The notes under the pieces: generated by a model | Told to the model about the DNA's origin: nothing | Seen by the model: only the letters and a program-made list of their open reading frames with translations | Databases searched by the model: none | Assembly: GCF_923077115.1 (NCBI RefSeq) | Contig: NZ_CAKLPX010000001.1 | Span: 1,831,565-1,895,564, forward strand | Length of the DNA: 64,000 nt | DNA from: Sinobacterium norvegicum | GTDB lineage: Bacteria > Pseudomonadota > Gammaproteobacteria > Pseudomonadales > Sinobacteriaceae | Reading direction: 5' to 3' | Translations under genes and position numbers: made by a program | In this document: piece after piece, positions 29,778 through 39,056 of the stretch | Layout of the letters: the number at the start of each line of letters is the position of its first letter | How positions within the stretch are numbered: the first letter of the stretch is position 1

Positions 29778-31109
29778 ATGCCCTTGTCTCTGATTCAACA
29801 ACGTAACATTGTCATCCCCTCCCGTCTGGCACAACAGATTGGCTTGGAAGGCGCAGTGTTACTACAGACGCTGAGCGAGTGCGCACAATATCTTACCGCC
29901 GAAGACAACCGCGGTTTCCAATGGCATGAGATTGCCAAGACTAAGCTACTATCGCTACTGCCATTCTGGACCGAAAACGATGTCCAGCGTATTAGCGATC
30001 AGCTGAAAGACAACGGCTTAATTCGTCTCGATTCACCACAGTTGGCGCTCACCGATTACTATCGCTTTGCCTTCAACCAACAGGGCAGCAGCCACAAGAA
30101 TCAAACCAATAACAGCCGCACTACTGCAAGAGCTACCAGCAGCCATGCCATGCCGAGTTGGACGCCGAGAAAACGTGGCACCCAGCCGCCGAGGCCCATA
30201 GCAGAAACAGCACCCACCATCAGCGAACCCTCCTCTCAACCCTACCGCCAACCGATTGATCAGAGTCAGCATCAGGTGCGCCAGCGTAATCTACCGCCGA
30301 GCTGGCCCAGCCTCGGGGCCAAAAACAATGGTCAGCTGATAACGGCTAACTGGCAACCGAGCAATGACAAGGTAGAGCAATTACACGTTCTACATGGTGT
30401 ACCGACAGAATTCTGTCGCCAGCAAACCGCCGAATTTGTCACCTACTGGGTCGACAAGGCAGAGCGTCATGTCAGCTGGGAGAGCAAATTCCATAGCCAT
30501 ATCGTTAAAGCGTGGCAATACCAACAGATTCGTCAAAATCAGCAACAGCTGAAGCAACAAAACAAAGCCGAAAAACAGGCCGCCGCCGCCGCCGACCTCA
30601 ATAACTGGCAGCCCAGCCATGACGCCGTCGATATCATGCTGCGCGACAACGTCGAAAAAGACTTCATCTATAACGCCGTACCCGAATTCATCCTCTATTG
30701 GCGCGAGCGCGATCACGGCGCAGGCCAATGGAATAGCAAGTTTATCCAGCATGTTCGCCTCACCTGGGCACGCTATAGCGCTACCATCGAACACGATGGC
30801 CTGCCGCAGATCATCGACCCAAAATGGCAACCGAGTCACGATGCTATCGACGTTCTTAGCATGGCCAATATCGACAGCGCCTTCGCCCGCAGCCTGGTGG
30901 CGGAATTTGTGATATTCTGGCACGACAACAAGCAACCCCAACGCTCCTGGAACTCAAAATTTATCCAGTGGGTTAAATCGCAATGGGCACGACGCCACCA
31001 AATGGACACGCACAATGTCTCATCCCAAGGAAATCAAAACTTTACTGGCAAAGACCAGCGCGGCTTTGTCGAAAAACACACCGACTCAAGCTGGGCAGAA
31101 GACCTCTGA
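29778..31109 (+). CDS. Triple DnaT-domain primosome-like protein
   Basis: The 443-residue protein has an N-terminal domain (about 1-100) like the start of DnaT or lambda-O-like replication proteins, a Ser/Thr/Gln-rich linker, and three tandem DnaT-type DNA-binding repeats (near residues 193, 275 and 347), each opening with W-Q-P-S-(N/H)-D and ending in SKFIQxV...W. DnaT helps load DnaB during restart in enteric bacteria. Here it overlaps by 95 nt a lambda-P-like gene, so the pair probably works together on the replicative helicase. Sequence context is chromosomal rather than prophage. The specific function is inference. Confidence 0.72.
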   Translation: MPLSLIQQRNIVIPSRLAQQIGLEGAVLLQTLSECAQYLTAEDNRGFQWHEIAKTKLLSLLPFWTENDVQRISDQLKDNGLIRLDSPQLALTDYYRFAFNQQGSSHKNQTNNSRTTARATSSHAMPSWTPRKRGTQPPRPIAETAPTISEPSSQPYRQPIDQSQHQVRQRNLPPSWPSLGAKNNGQLITANWQPSNDKVEQLHVLHGVPTEFCRQQTAEFVTYWVDKAERHVSWESKFHSHIVKAWQYQQIRQNQQQLKQQNKAEKQAAAAADLNNWQPSHDAVDIMLRDNVEKDFIYNAVPEFILYWRERDHGAGQWNSKFIQHVRLTWARYSATIEHDGLPQIIDPKWQPSHDAIDVLSMANIDSAFARSLVAEFVIFWHDNKQPQRSWNSKFIQWVKSQWARRHQMDTHNVSSQGNQNFTGKDQRGFVEKHTDSSWAEDL

Positions 31110-31710
31110 GGCCAAGGTTTCCGATAGCGATCAACGCCAAAGTGCTGATAAGGGGCAGGTAGTCGCCGCCGTCAATCAGATGTTTGCCGAGCTAGAAGTG
31201 GTCTATCACAACCAGTTTCGCAATGCCTTCCCGAGTCCAGAGAAACTGCACTACGCCAAGAAGCTGTGGTTTAGCAATCTCAGCCACCTCAGTCCTGACA
31301 CGATTATTCAAGCGACCCATCAGGCAATTCGCTCCTCTGATTTTTTGCCGACGGTGCACGGTATTCTAAAATACTGCGACGCCCTCGATAGCCATGGCCT
31401 ACCCAATGCACGCAGCGCCTATATCGAAGCCTGCAATGCCAGTAAGCCCCGCCGCGATCATCCGTGGTCTCACCCCGCGGTTTACTTCGCAGGCCAAGAC
31501 AGCGATTGGTTTTTTCTCGAATCGAGCAGCGAGCAAAAAGCCTTCCCCGTATTCAAGAGCCATTACGACAAACTGTGCGAGCGCGTTCGCAGTGGCGAAG
31601 ATCTCGTCGTCAACCCTACTCCTGCTCTGCCTGCATCGATCAACCGGCCACTCAACAGCGAGCAGCGGCGCGAGGCGCTGGATAAGCTAAAGCAGGATAC
31701 CGGCCTTTAG
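31015..31710 (+). CDS. Lambda-P-like replicative helicase loader candidate
   Basis: The 231-residue sequence resembles phage lambda replication protein P in the region after residue 50 (VNQMFAELEVVYHNQFRNAF, then KLWFSNLSHLSPD and SSDFLPTVHGILKYCD). Lambda P loads DnaB at an origin. The ATG at 31015 lies within the preceding gene in another frame, 95 nt overlap; no good ribosome-binding sequence is seen, so translation is likely coupled. No other phage genes surround it, which suggests a domesticated copy. Whether it replaces a DnaC- or DciA-type loader depends on the rest of the genome. Confidence 0.68.
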   Translation: MSHPKEIKTLLAKTSAALSKNTPTQAGQKTSEAKVSDSDQRQSADKGQVVAAVNQMFAELEVVYHNQFRNAFPSPEKLHYAKKLWFSNLSHLSPDTIIQATHQAIRSSDFLPTVHGILKYCDALDSHGLPNARSAYIEACNASKPRRDHPWSHPAVYFAGQDSDWFFLESSSEQKAFPVFKSHYDKLCERVRSGEDLVVNPTPALPASINRPLNSEQRREALDKLKQDTGL

Positions 31711-31907
31711 CACCTTCTTGGCGCTCGGTCCCGGGCGCCAGCAAAACAACCGATACATTTTTTGCACCAGATCGAATCCCCGCGTTAGAAAGCTGCATCA
31801 TTGTGCGCCCTAAGTTCGCACACTTGCTGCTAACTAGCGTACCGAGGGGCGCACCGTAATAGCCCTCTAAGCCGCGCTATGGCTCGCAAGCATTTATTAA
31901 AACAATC

Positions 31908-31923
31908 TTGGCACGATCCCTGC
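31908..31923 (+). promoter_or_regulatory. Sigma-54 promoter for narK-nasT
   Basis: TTGGCACGATCCCTGC fits the RpoN consensus with correct spacing between GG and GC, 57 nt before the narK ATG. Sigma-54 needs an activator, probably NtrC. A TGCACCA half-site near 31760 resembles part of an NtrC site, but I see no complete one. Confidence 0.88.
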
Positions 31924-31979
31924 TAAACATGATTTATAACTTTCTAATCTTTGTTGCGGCATTATTTCAGGGGAACCCT

Positions 31980-33452
31980 ATGAGTAGCCAAAAACTCAAC
32001 CTTCTCAACTTTTCCGATAGTTCGATAAGAACACTCCATCTTTCATGGTTTGCTTTCTTTCTAACTTTTGTCATGTGGTTCAGCTATGCGCCGATGAAGC
32101 CCTTCATCGTTGAAGCCTTTAACCTGACCAACGGCCAGTGGAAGGCGCTGCTTATTCTTAACGTGGCACTTACTATTCCTGCCCGTATCGTGGTCGGTAT
32201 GCTGGTCGACAAATTCGGCCCACGCATTGTTTTCAGCCTACTGTTGATCACCTCTTCATTTCTCTGCTGGGGCTTCGCCTTTGCCCAAAGCTATGAGCAA
32301 CTGGCATTGTTTCGCTTTCTCTGCGGTTTTACCGGCGCCGGCTTTGTTATTGGTATCCGCCTGGTGGGTGAATGGTTCCCCGCAAAAACTGTCGGCCTCG
32401 CCGAGGGTGTCTATGGAGGCTGGGGCAACTTCGGCTCGTCGGTAGCCGCCTGGACACTGCCCGCGTTAGCTGCCTACTCATTTGGCGGCGAAGACGGCTG
32501 GCGGTATGCTATTGCGGTTACGGGTGTTGTTGCCCTTTGCTACGGCGTATTTTTCTATTTAAAGGCACGCAATACACCGGCTGGCTCGACCTACTTCAAG
32601 CCTAAAAAGAGTGGCGGCTTAGAAGTCAGCAGCCAGAGAGATTTTTGGTTTTATATTGCGATGAATATCCCCATGTACATTGCTCTCGCTGTTTTAACCT
32701 GGAAATTATCGCCGGCTGGCGTCGGTCTGCTCACCGATGGCACCAGCAATATACTGTGGCTGGGGCTGGCAATTATTTTTGTCTTTCAGTTTTATCAAAT
32801 CTATGACGTTAATAAGGAAATCTTCAGCAAGGAACCCGCTCAGGCAGACAGCTACAAGTTCAAGCAAGTCGCTATTTTAGACTGGGCCTACTTTGTCACC
32901 TTTGGTTCAGAGCTTGCCGTGGTATCAATGCTACCCGCCTTTTTCATGGAATCCTTTGGCCTAACACCGATCATGGCCGGCTTGCTCGGCGGCGCCTTTG
33001 CCGTGATGAACTTGGTCGCACGCCCCGGTGGCGGCTATCTATCGGATAAGCTAGGACGCAAGAAGACGCTATCGTTTTTGATTGCCGGTCTCGCCGCGGG
33101 TTATATGGTGCTGTCTCAAATCACCGCCGAATGGGCCATACCGTTGGCAGTTATTGCGGTGATGACTTGTTCGTTCTTTGTTCAAGCGGGTGAAGGCGCA
33201 GTCTTTGCCATGGTGCCGCTGATCAAACGTCGAATGACCGGACAAATCGCGGGCATGGTAGGCGCATACGGCAACGTGGGTGCGGTCACCTTCCTCACCG
33301 TTTATTCCTTCGTTGATACCTCAACATTCTTCATGGTCATCGCCTCTTCTGCCGTCATTTGCTTTGGCATGGTTCAATTCATAGAAGAACCCGCAGGCCA
33401 CATGCACGAGGTATTACCCGATGGTACTGTGCAGTTGATCGAAGTCAGCTAA
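31980..33452 (+). CDS. narK: Nitrate/nitrite MFS transporter (NarK family)
   Basis: The 490-residue protein has twelve predicted membrane helices and the NarK nitrate signatures [18 protein letters not shown] near residue 120 and [12 protein letters not shown] near 400. It imports nitrate (possibly in exchange for nitrite) across the inner membrane. The frame can start at 31908, but those first codons are the sigma-54 promoter, so the ATG at 31980 with AGGGGA upstream is the start. nasT follows 9 nt downstream. Confidence 0.92.
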   Translation: MSSQKLNLLNFSDSSIRTLHLSWFAFFLTFVMWFSYAPMKPFIVEAFNLTNGQWKALLILNVALTIPARIVVGMLVDKFGPRIVFSLLLITSSFLCWGFAFAQSYEQLALFRFLCGFTGAGFVIGIRLVGEWFPAKTVGLAEGVYGGWGNFGSSVAAWTLPALAAYSFGGEDGWRYAIAVTGVVALCYGVFFYLKARNTPAGSTYFKPKKSGGLEVSSQRDFWFYIAMNIPMYIALAVLTWKLSPAGVGLLTDGTSNILWLGLAIIFVFQFYQIYDVNKEIFSKEPAQADSYKFKQVAILDWAYFVTFGSELAVVSMLPAFFMESFGLTPIMAGLLGGAFAVMNLVARPGGGYLSDKLGRKKTLSFLIAGLAAGYMVLSQITAEWAIPLAVIAVMTCSFFVQAGEGAVFAMVPLIKRRMTGQIAGMVGAYGNVGAVTFLTVYSFVDTSTFFMVIASSAVICFGMVQFIEEPAGHMHEVLPDGTVQLIEVS

Positions 33453-33461
33453 TCTATCCCA

Positions 33462-34115
33462 ATGAAGAAAGACGTAACCGTTAGCACTGGCGGCGGCAAA
33501 GCCGCCAGCAGCCCCTCTCAAGCAATATCCGTCATCCTGATAGATCAAGATAGCTCACGCGCTACCATCCTCAAGAAAGCACTCAATTTTGCCCATTTCG
33601 ACATTGTTGCATCCTTAGACAGCTGCGAGGGACTGCAATCAATCATCAGCACCTCTGCTGCCGATTTAATCGTCATTGGTATCGATAGCCCTGATCAATC
33701 AACACTGAAACAATTAGCAGTATTAACAAAGAAAAGACCCACACCTGTGGTTATGTTTGCAGAAAAAGACACACCTAACATTATTGCCAACGTTGTCGAT
33801 GCCGGTGTCAACGCATACGTTGTTAACGATATACAGGCGGAGAGAATCAAAGCGATTATCGATGTCGCGGTGGCAAGATTTCATGCCCAGCGCCGCTTAC
33901 TCACCGAGCTTGAAAGTGCAAAAAACCAGCTACAGGAGCGAAAAATAATCGATCGAGCAAAAGGAATCCTAATGCAACAGCGATCCCTTAGCGAAAGCGA
34001 TGCCTTCGCTGCAATACGATCAATGGCGATGGACAAAGGCATTAGTTTGAGTGTTGTCGCCAGCAATATTATCGACATTTTCTCGTTGTTAAATACCGAG
34101 AACCATAACGCTTAG
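33462..34115 (+). CDS. nasT: NasT-like ANTAR antiterminator protein
   Basis: The 217-residue protein has a receiver-like N-terminal domain (residues about 22-140, candidate phospho-acceptor Asp75 in VIGIDSPD) and a C-terminal ANTAR domain (about 150-205, DRAKGILMQQRSLSESDAF). ANTAR proteins bind paired RNA hairpins and stop terminator formation. In the NasST system the sensor NasS releases NasT when nitrate binds. No nasS gene is adjacent; a NIT-like protein lies downstream instead. The gene follows narK by 9 nt without a visible ribosome-binding sequence. An 8-bp hairpin at 33487-33508 lies in its first codons. Confidence 0.85.
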   Translation: MKKDVTVSTGGGKAASSPSQAISVILIDQDSSRATILKKALNFAHFDIVASLDSCEGLQSIISTSAADLIVIGIDSPDQSTLKQLAVLTKKRPTPVVMFAEKDTPNIIANVVDAGVNAYVVNDIQAERIKAIIDVAVARFHAQRRLLTELESAKNQLQERKIIDRAKGILMQQRSLSESDAFAAIRSMAMDKGISLSVVASNIIDIFSLLNTENHNA

Positions 34116-34250
34116 GCAATCCCCAACAACAATCACATCAACCTATAAAAAGTACTATTACAGTGCGTAATACCTGACAGAAACACTAAGGCCTTGAACA
34201 TAAGGCCGATATAACAACGGTTTCAGGACTGAAAACACCAATATAAAAAC

Positions 34251-34266
34251 TTGGCACGCTAACTGC
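34251..34266 (+). promoter_or_regulatory. Sigma-54 promoter for the nitrate ABC operon
   Basis: TTGGCACGCTAACTGC fits the RpoN -24/-12 consensus with exact GG-to-GC spacing. It lies 185 nt upstream of the nrtA start, leaving a long leader RNA. Confidence 0.92.
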
Positions 34267-34318
34267 TAAAGAAACTATAGAATATTAAATTATTTCAAAC
34301 ATTCGAAATAATAACCGG

Positions 34319-34383
34319 CTATCAACGGCGATAGTTTCAGGTTTCAGGTAGAGACACCTTCTACCGCAAGAGCAACGGCGCTC
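34319..34383 (+). promoter_or_regulatory. ANTAR/NasT-type two-hairpin leader
   Basis: Two hairpins in the leader share the same hexanucleotide loop AACGGC: CTATC/GATAG stem at 34319-34334 and GAGC/GCTC stem at 34370-34383. ANTAR proteins recognise paired hairpins with hexaloops having A at position 1 and G at position 4, which both have. A third hairpin (GGTAGA/TCTACC, about 34347-34365) sits between them. The second stem overlaps the left arm of the terminator, so the two folds exclude each other: NasT binding would favour read-through. This is a mechanistic inference from the structures. Confidence 0.82.
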
Positions 34384-34430
34384 ACAATACAATAGTCATT
34401 ATGACTGTATGTACTGTGGGCGTTTTTTTT
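34376..34430 (+). terminator. Attenuation terminator upstream of nrtA
   Basis: A long imperfect stem pairs GGCGCTCACAATAC with GTACTGTGGGCGTT, with a small inner hairpin (AGTCA/TGACT), followed by eight T. It ends about 20 nt before the nrtA ATG. The left arm shares bases with the second ANTAR hairpin. Confidence 0.82.
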
Positions 34431-34451
34431 GGAAAAAATAAGGAAATTAAA

Positions 34452-35813
34452 ATGCTATCAACGTCTATAAAAAAAGCTATTGCTTTTCTGGCCATAGCCT
34501 CTAGCTGCCAATCAGCAATAGCCGATATAGGTTTCGCCGAGAAAGAAGAATTGAAATTTGGTTTTATAAAATTGACCGACATGGCCCCCTTGGCTATAGC
34601 CTATGAAAAAGGCTACTTCGAAGACGAAGGCTTATATGTCACGCTTGAGGCGCAAGCGAACTGGAAGGTATTACTCGACGGCGTCATAGATGGCCAGCTC
34701 GACGGTGCTCATATGCTCGCAGGCCAACCCTTGGGAGCGACAATCGGTTATGGCACGCAGGCACATATAGTGACCGCCTTTTCGATGGATTTGAACGGTA
34801 ACGCCATTACGGTTTCAAATGATATTTGGCGGAAAATGAAAGTGAATGTGCCTCACGAAAATGGCAAGCCGGTTCACCCGATCAAAGCAGATGCTCTGAA
34901 ACCAGTCGTTGAGCAATACATAGAGGCAGGAAAGCCTTTCAATATGGGCATGGTATTTCCTGTCTCTACCCATAACTATGAACTGCGTTACTGGCTAGCA
35001 TCCGGTGGCATCCACCCTGGTTATTATGCGCCGCACAAGGGCGACAGCAGCGGCACTATTGAGGCACAAGCCCTTCTCTCGGTCACGCCGCCACCACAAA
35101 TGCCCAGCACCATGGAAGCCGGCACTATTTATGGTTACTGCGTTGGCGAACCCTGGAACCAACAGGCAGTCTTTAAGGGGATTGGCGTACCTGTCATTAC
35201 CGATTATGAGATTTGGCGCAACAACCCTGAAAAGGTATTCGGCGTATCTAACGACTGGGCAGAGAAAAACCCAAACACCCACATCCGTATTGTCAAAGCA
35301 ATGATTCGTGCCGCCAAGTGGCTGGACGAAAATAACAATGCCAACCGTAAAGAAGCTTCAAAGATTTTATCGAAGCCCAACTACGTCGGCGCGGACTACG
35401 AGGTCATTGCCAACTCAATGACCGGTACGTTTGAATACGAAAAAGGCGATGTACGTGAAGTGCCAGATTTCAATGTGTTCTTTCGCCACAACGCCACCTA
35501 CCCCTACTACTCAGATGCTATTTGGTATCTCACTCAGATGCGCCGCTGGGGACAGATCAGCGAGGAAAAAAGCGATCAATGGTATAGCGATACCGCGAGA
35601 AAAGTATATCGCCCTGATATCTATGCCGCGGCAGCACAATCGCTTATTGATGAGGGAAAGGCGAACGCCAATGAATTCCCCGACCTCAATAATGAGAGCG
35701 GTTTTAAACCCGAACAAACAGGGTTTATTGACGGCATTAGCTATGACGGCAAAAAACCCAATGAGTACCTTAATAAATTCACCATCGGCCTAAAAGGCGA
35801 TCAGGTTTTATAA
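34452..35813 (+). CDS. nrtA: Nitrate ABC transporter, periplasmic binding protein (NrtA-like)
   Basis: This NrtA/CmpA-family protein (453 residues) begins with a signal peptide ending near SAIA (residues about 1-25), then the [24 protein letters not shown] lead (only part shown) typical of nitrate-binding proteins. The frame extends 17 codons upstream into the attenuator, so the ATG at 34452 with AAGGAA is the start. It delivers nitrate to the NrtB/NrtD transporter. It is in the operon controlled by the sigma-54 promoter and the NasT leader. Related cyanate or bicarbonate binders are less likely in this context. Confidence 0.88.
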   Translation: MLSTSIKKAIAFLAIASSCQSAIADIGFAEKEELKFGFIKLTDMAPLAIAYEKGYFEDEGLYVTLEAQANWKVLLDGVIDGQLDGAHMLAGQPLGATIGYGTQAHIVTAFSMDLNGNAITVSNDIWRKMKVNVPHENGKPVHPIKADALKPVVEQYIEAGKPFNMGMVFPVSTHNYELRYWLASGGIHPGYYAPHKGDSSGTIEAQALLSVTPPPQMPSTMEAGTIYGYCVGEPWNQQAVFKGIGVPVITDYEIWRNNPEKVFGVSNDWAEKNPNTHIRIVKAMIRAAKWLDENNNANRKEASKILSKPNYVGADYEVIANSMTGTFEYEKGDVREVPDFNVFFRHNATYPYYSDAIWYLTQMRRWGQISEEKSDQWYSDTARKVYRPDIYAAAAQSLIDEGKANANEFPDLNNESGFKPEQTGFIDGISYDGKKPNEYLNKFTIGLKGDQVL

Positions 35814-35871
35814 GTGTTATCGGCGGTGAAAGCCGCCATCTACTGTATCGTTGTTATGCAAGGAATTGAGT

Positions 35872-36876
35872 ATGTCTATTCAGGCTAGTATTTCGAATTT
35901 GTTTGAGACTAAACAAAAAAGAAAAACGCTAAATATTTATGAATCTATTATAAAACCAGTCATCCGAACATTGACCGCGCCACTACTGGGAATTATTATT
36001 TTTCTCTTTATCTGGACAATTTCCGCCGCCAACATTCATACATCACTAGGCGAATTTCCAGGACCTTCAGCGGCCCTCAAACAGGGCGCAGTACTGTGGC
36101 AAGAACACAAAGAAAGTGGCATTAAAGAATCGGCGTTTTATCAGCGTCAAGAACAAAAAAATGCACAACGAATCGCACTACAACCCGACTATGTCGCTAA
36201 AGTTCGTCCCTACACGGGCGCACCTGATTTTATCGACCAAATATCCACCTCTTTGCTTACCGTCATGGCAGGCTTTGCTCTGTCATCGCTTATTGCCATA
36301 CCTTTTGGCATAATTATTGGCTTAAACAGCATGCTGCATGCTGCCAGCAACCCAATCATTCAAATTTTCAAACCTGTCTCCCCCTTGGCTTGGCTGCCCT
36401 TGGTGACAATGGTCGTCAGCGCGCTCTATATCAGTGACGACCCCTTACTGCCAAAGTCATTTGTGACCTCAGTGATTACAGTCACACTCTGTTCACTATG
36501 GCCAACGTTGATCAACACAGCCGTCGGGGTCGCCACCATAGATGACGATTTAAAAAATGTTAGCAAGGTACTTCGCTTAGGCTGGTTCTCTCACGTTAAA
36601 AAGATTGTCATCCCCTCCGCTACACCGATGATTTTCACCGGCCTTCGGCTCTCTCTCAGTACCGCCTGGATGGTACTAATCGCCGCCGAAATGCTGTCTC
36701 AAAACCCGGGTCTCGGTAAGTTTGTCTGGGACGAATTTCAAAATGGCAGTTCATCATCATTGGCGAGAATTATGTTTGCCGTACTCACTATTGGTGTCAT
36801 CGGATTTGTGCTCGACAGAATCATGTTAGCGCTCCAGCGATACGCCTCTTGGGACAAAAACAGCAGCAGCCTATAA
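35872..36876 (+). CDS. nrtB: Nitrate ABC transporter permease (NrtB-like)
   Basis: The permease (334 residues) has a hydrophobic N-terminal segment, a long periplasmic insertion (about residues 60-120), then the BPD-type permease core with a SSLIAIPFGIIIGL-type helix near 140 and the EAA-like motif in FTGLRLSLSTAWMVLIAAEM near 265. The frame starts seven codons earlier, but the ATG at 35872 has AGGAA upstream. It forms the membrane channel of the nitrate ABC importer. A small hairpin (GGCGG/CCGCC, about 35822-35837) lies in the gap after nrtA. Confidence 0.88.
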   Translation: MSIQASISNLFETKQKRKTLNIYESIIKPVIRTLTAPLLGIIIFLFIWTISAANIHTSLGEFPGPSAALKQGAVLWQEHKESGIKESAFYQRQEQKNAQRIALQPDYVAKVRPYTGAPDFIDQISTSLLTVMAGFALSSLIAIPFGIIIGLNSMLHAASNPIIQIFKPVSPLAWLPLVTMVVSALYISDDPLLPKSFVTSVITVTLCSLWPTLINTAVGVATIDDDLKNVSKVLRLGWFSHVKKIVIPSATPMIFTGLRLSLSTAWMVLIAAEMLSQNPGLGKFVWDEFQNGSSSSLARIMFAVLTIGVIGFVLDRIMLALQRYASWDKNSSSL

Positions 36877-36891
36877 AACTGGAGATAATCT

Positions 36892-37746
36892 ATGAATAAT
36901 TTTTTACAACTCAGCGGCGTCGGCATCGATTTCCCAACAAGAGATGGTGCATTTTGTGCCTTAAAAGATGTCTTCCTCGATGTTAAGCAAGGGGAGTTCA
37001 TCTCTTTGATTGGCCACTCTGGCTGTGGAAAATCAACCGTATTGAATATCATTGCCGGGCTTCATCAAGCCACCACGGGAGGTGTCATCCTCAACGGCAA
37101 AGAGGTCGACCAACCAGGCCCCGAGAGGGCTGTTGTATTCCAGAACCACTCATTACTTCCCTGGCTTACCGCCTATGAAAATGTAGAGCTTGCGGTTAAA
37201 ACTGTTTTCAAAAAACAAAAGACAAAAAAACAAATGCGGGAGTGGATCGAGCACAATCTGTCACTCGTGCATATGGAACACGCTATTGACAAGCGTCCTG
37301 GCGAGATATCTGGCGGCATGAAACAGCGGGTAGGTATCGCCCGCGCCCTCGCAATGCAACCCGATGTTCTGCTGATGGATGAGCCCTTTGGCGCTCTTGA
37401 TGCCCTAACTCGCGCCCATCTACAAGACTCGATCATGGACATTCAGGCAAAGCTAAACAACACCGTGATCATGATCACTCACGATGTTGATGAGGCCGTT
37501 TTATTATCTGATCGCATCATTATGATGACCAACGGCCCCGCCGCGACGATCGGCGAAATACTGCCGATAGAATTACCCCGGCCTAGGGATCGATTAGCCC
37601 TCGCCAATGATGAACGTTACAACAACTATCGCGCTGCTGTTTTACAGTTCCTCTATGAAAAACAAAAAAAAGTTGAACCGATTACACCGACACAAAAAGC
37701 ACCGGCTTCTGCCGCAGAACAAAACACCAGCACCGACATTGCCTAA
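36892..37746 (+). CDS. nrtD: Nitrate ABC transporter ATPase (NrtD-like)
   Basis: The 284-residue ATPase has Walker A GHSGCGKST near residue 43, the signature SGGMKQRVGIARAL near 140 and Walker B LLMDEPFGALD near 160. It powers nitrate import with NrtB. It is 15 nt after nrtB with a GGAG ribosome-binding sequence. Confidence 0.9.
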   Translation: MNNFLQLSGVGIDFPTRDGAFCALKDVFLDVKQGEFISLIGHSGCGKSTVLNIIAGLHQATTGGVILNGKEVDQPGPERAVVFQNHSLLPWLTAYENVELAVKTVFKKQKTKKQMREWIEHNLSLVHMEHAIDKRPGEISGGMKQRVGIARALAMQPDVLLMDEPFGALDALTRAHLQDSIMDIQAKLNNTVIMITHDVDEAVLLSDRIIMMTNGPAATIGEILPIELPRPRDRLALANDERYNNYRAAVLQFLYEKQKKVEPITPTQKAPASAAEQNTSTDIA

Positions 37747-37784
37747 TAAGAATTTATAGATCGCCTCAAACCTTGGAGTAAAAA

Positions 37785-39002
37785 ATGAAGTTTCACCTTA
37801 GCCCTATTGCAATCGCCATCACCATAGCCTCCGCGACAGCGTCAAACGCAGGAAAAACATTTGCCGACGACAGTTTTTATCAAGCCATATCATCGGGCAC
37901 AGCGACGATCGATGTTAGAACACGCTACGAATCTGTCGATCAAGACGGCATTGACAATACCGCTGACGCTTTAACAATAAGAACAAAACTGGGCTATAAG
38001 ACTGGCGACTATCTCGGTTTTACCGGTTTCATTGAGATGGAAGACTCTCGTACAATCGCGGGCATCGATGACTATGCCCCTAACAAGTCGGGCTACCCCG
38101 TGATTGCCGATCCCGCCTCTACCAACCTGAACCAAGCCTATCTCAACTATCAGTTTACTGAGGGCTTAGATCTCCGTGCAGGTCGCCAGCGCATCATCTT
38201 GGATAACGCACGATTCGTTGGCAATGTCGGCTGGCGACAGAACGAGCAGACTTTCGATGCCGTCAAAGCATCGTATGGTGCTAACAACTTGACCGTCGAT
38301 GCCGTGTGGATTAGCCAGGTAAAAACTATCACCGACGGCACCCTCAACACTAATCACGCTCTGTTCAATGCCAGTTATCAGCTTGCCAACATCGGCAAAC
38401 TGACGGGTTATTTCTACGGCCTTGATAATCAAGATGACAGTAACGATAACGCCACCAACTCTGATACTTATGGCGTCAGATTTGCCGGTTCCATGGCACT
38501 CAATGACAGCATAAAGCTTATTTACAACGCCGAGTATGCCAACCAGAAAACCGATGTCGACAATTACAACGCCGACTATATACTCGCCGAAATTGGCGCT
38601 GATTTTTCACTGTTTAGTATTAAAGCTGGGTATGAATTATTGGGCAGCGACGATGCAAGTTATGGTTTTCAAACCCCGCTGGCGACCAAGCATGCCTTCA
38701 ATGGCTGGGCTGACAAGTTCCTTTCTACCCCTACCGGCGGATTACAAGATAGTTACATTCAGGCCAGTACCAAAGTGGCTGGCATGAAGCTTGCTGCTAT
38801 CTATCACCAGTACGATGCGGATCAAGCCTTCAATTGTGGCGGCAGCGACCAATGCGACAGCCTAGGCGATGAGATCAACCTGCTCTTAGTCAAGCCGCTC
38901 GCTAAGAAATACAAGGTTGGCGTCAAATACGCAGCTTACTCGGCAACAGACTTCGCGACAGATACTGACAAGGTCTGGCTCTGGGGTGAAATGAAGTTTT
39001 AA
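37785..39002 (+). CDS. Outer-membrane porin (alginate-export-like family), nitrate locus
   Basis: The 405-residue protein has a signal peptide (about 1-26, ending in a SNAG-like region) and alternating beta-strand sequence with the RTRYESVDQDG start and the DLRAGRQRIILDNARFVG block near residue 130 typical of the Alginate_exp-like/putative porin family. It ends with a strand and terminal Phe, an outer-membrane sorting signal. In this operon it probably gives nitrate or another anion a route through the outer membrane, an inference from neighbours. GGAG precedes the ATG. Confidence 0.8.
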   Translation: MKFHLSPIAIAITIASATASNAGKTFADDSFYQAISSGTATIDVRTRYESVDQDGIDNTADALTIRTKLGYKTGDYLGFTGFIEMEDSRTIAGIDDYAPNKSGYPVIADPASTNLNQAYLNYQFTEGLDLRAGRQRIILDNARFVGNVGWRQNEQTFDAVKASYGANNLTVDAVWISQVKTITDGTLNTNHALFNASYQLANIGKLTGYFYGLDNQDDSNDNATNSDTYGVRFAGSMALNDSIKLIYNAEYANQKTDVDNYNADYILAEIGADFSLFSIKAGYELLGSDDASYGFQTPLATKHAFNGWADKFLSTPTGGLQDSYIQASTKVAGMKLAAIYHQYDADQAFNCGGSDQCDSLGDEINLLLVKPLAKKYKVGVKYAAYSATDFATDTDKVWLWGEMKF

Positions 39003-39017
39003 CGAACACCCACCTTT

Positions 39018-39047
39018 GGCGCTCCCTAACGGGGCGCCCCTTTTTTT
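39018..39047 (+). terminator. Intrinsic terminator after the nitrate operon porin
   Basis: GGCGCTCC pairs with GGGGCGCC and is followed by CC and seven T. It lies between the porin and the NIT-like gene, so the latter is reached only by read-through or another promoter. Confidence 0.9.
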
Positions 39048-39056
39048 GAGGGCACT

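Noticed and set aside
30390-30941. Long minus-strand frame (183 codons) opposite the triple DnaT-domain gene
   Set aside because: It is an antisense shadow of the repeated DnaT domains, so its apparent repeats are inherited.
31740-31775. A full NtrC site upstream of narK
   Set aside because: Only one half-site-like TGCACCA is visible without its inverted partner.
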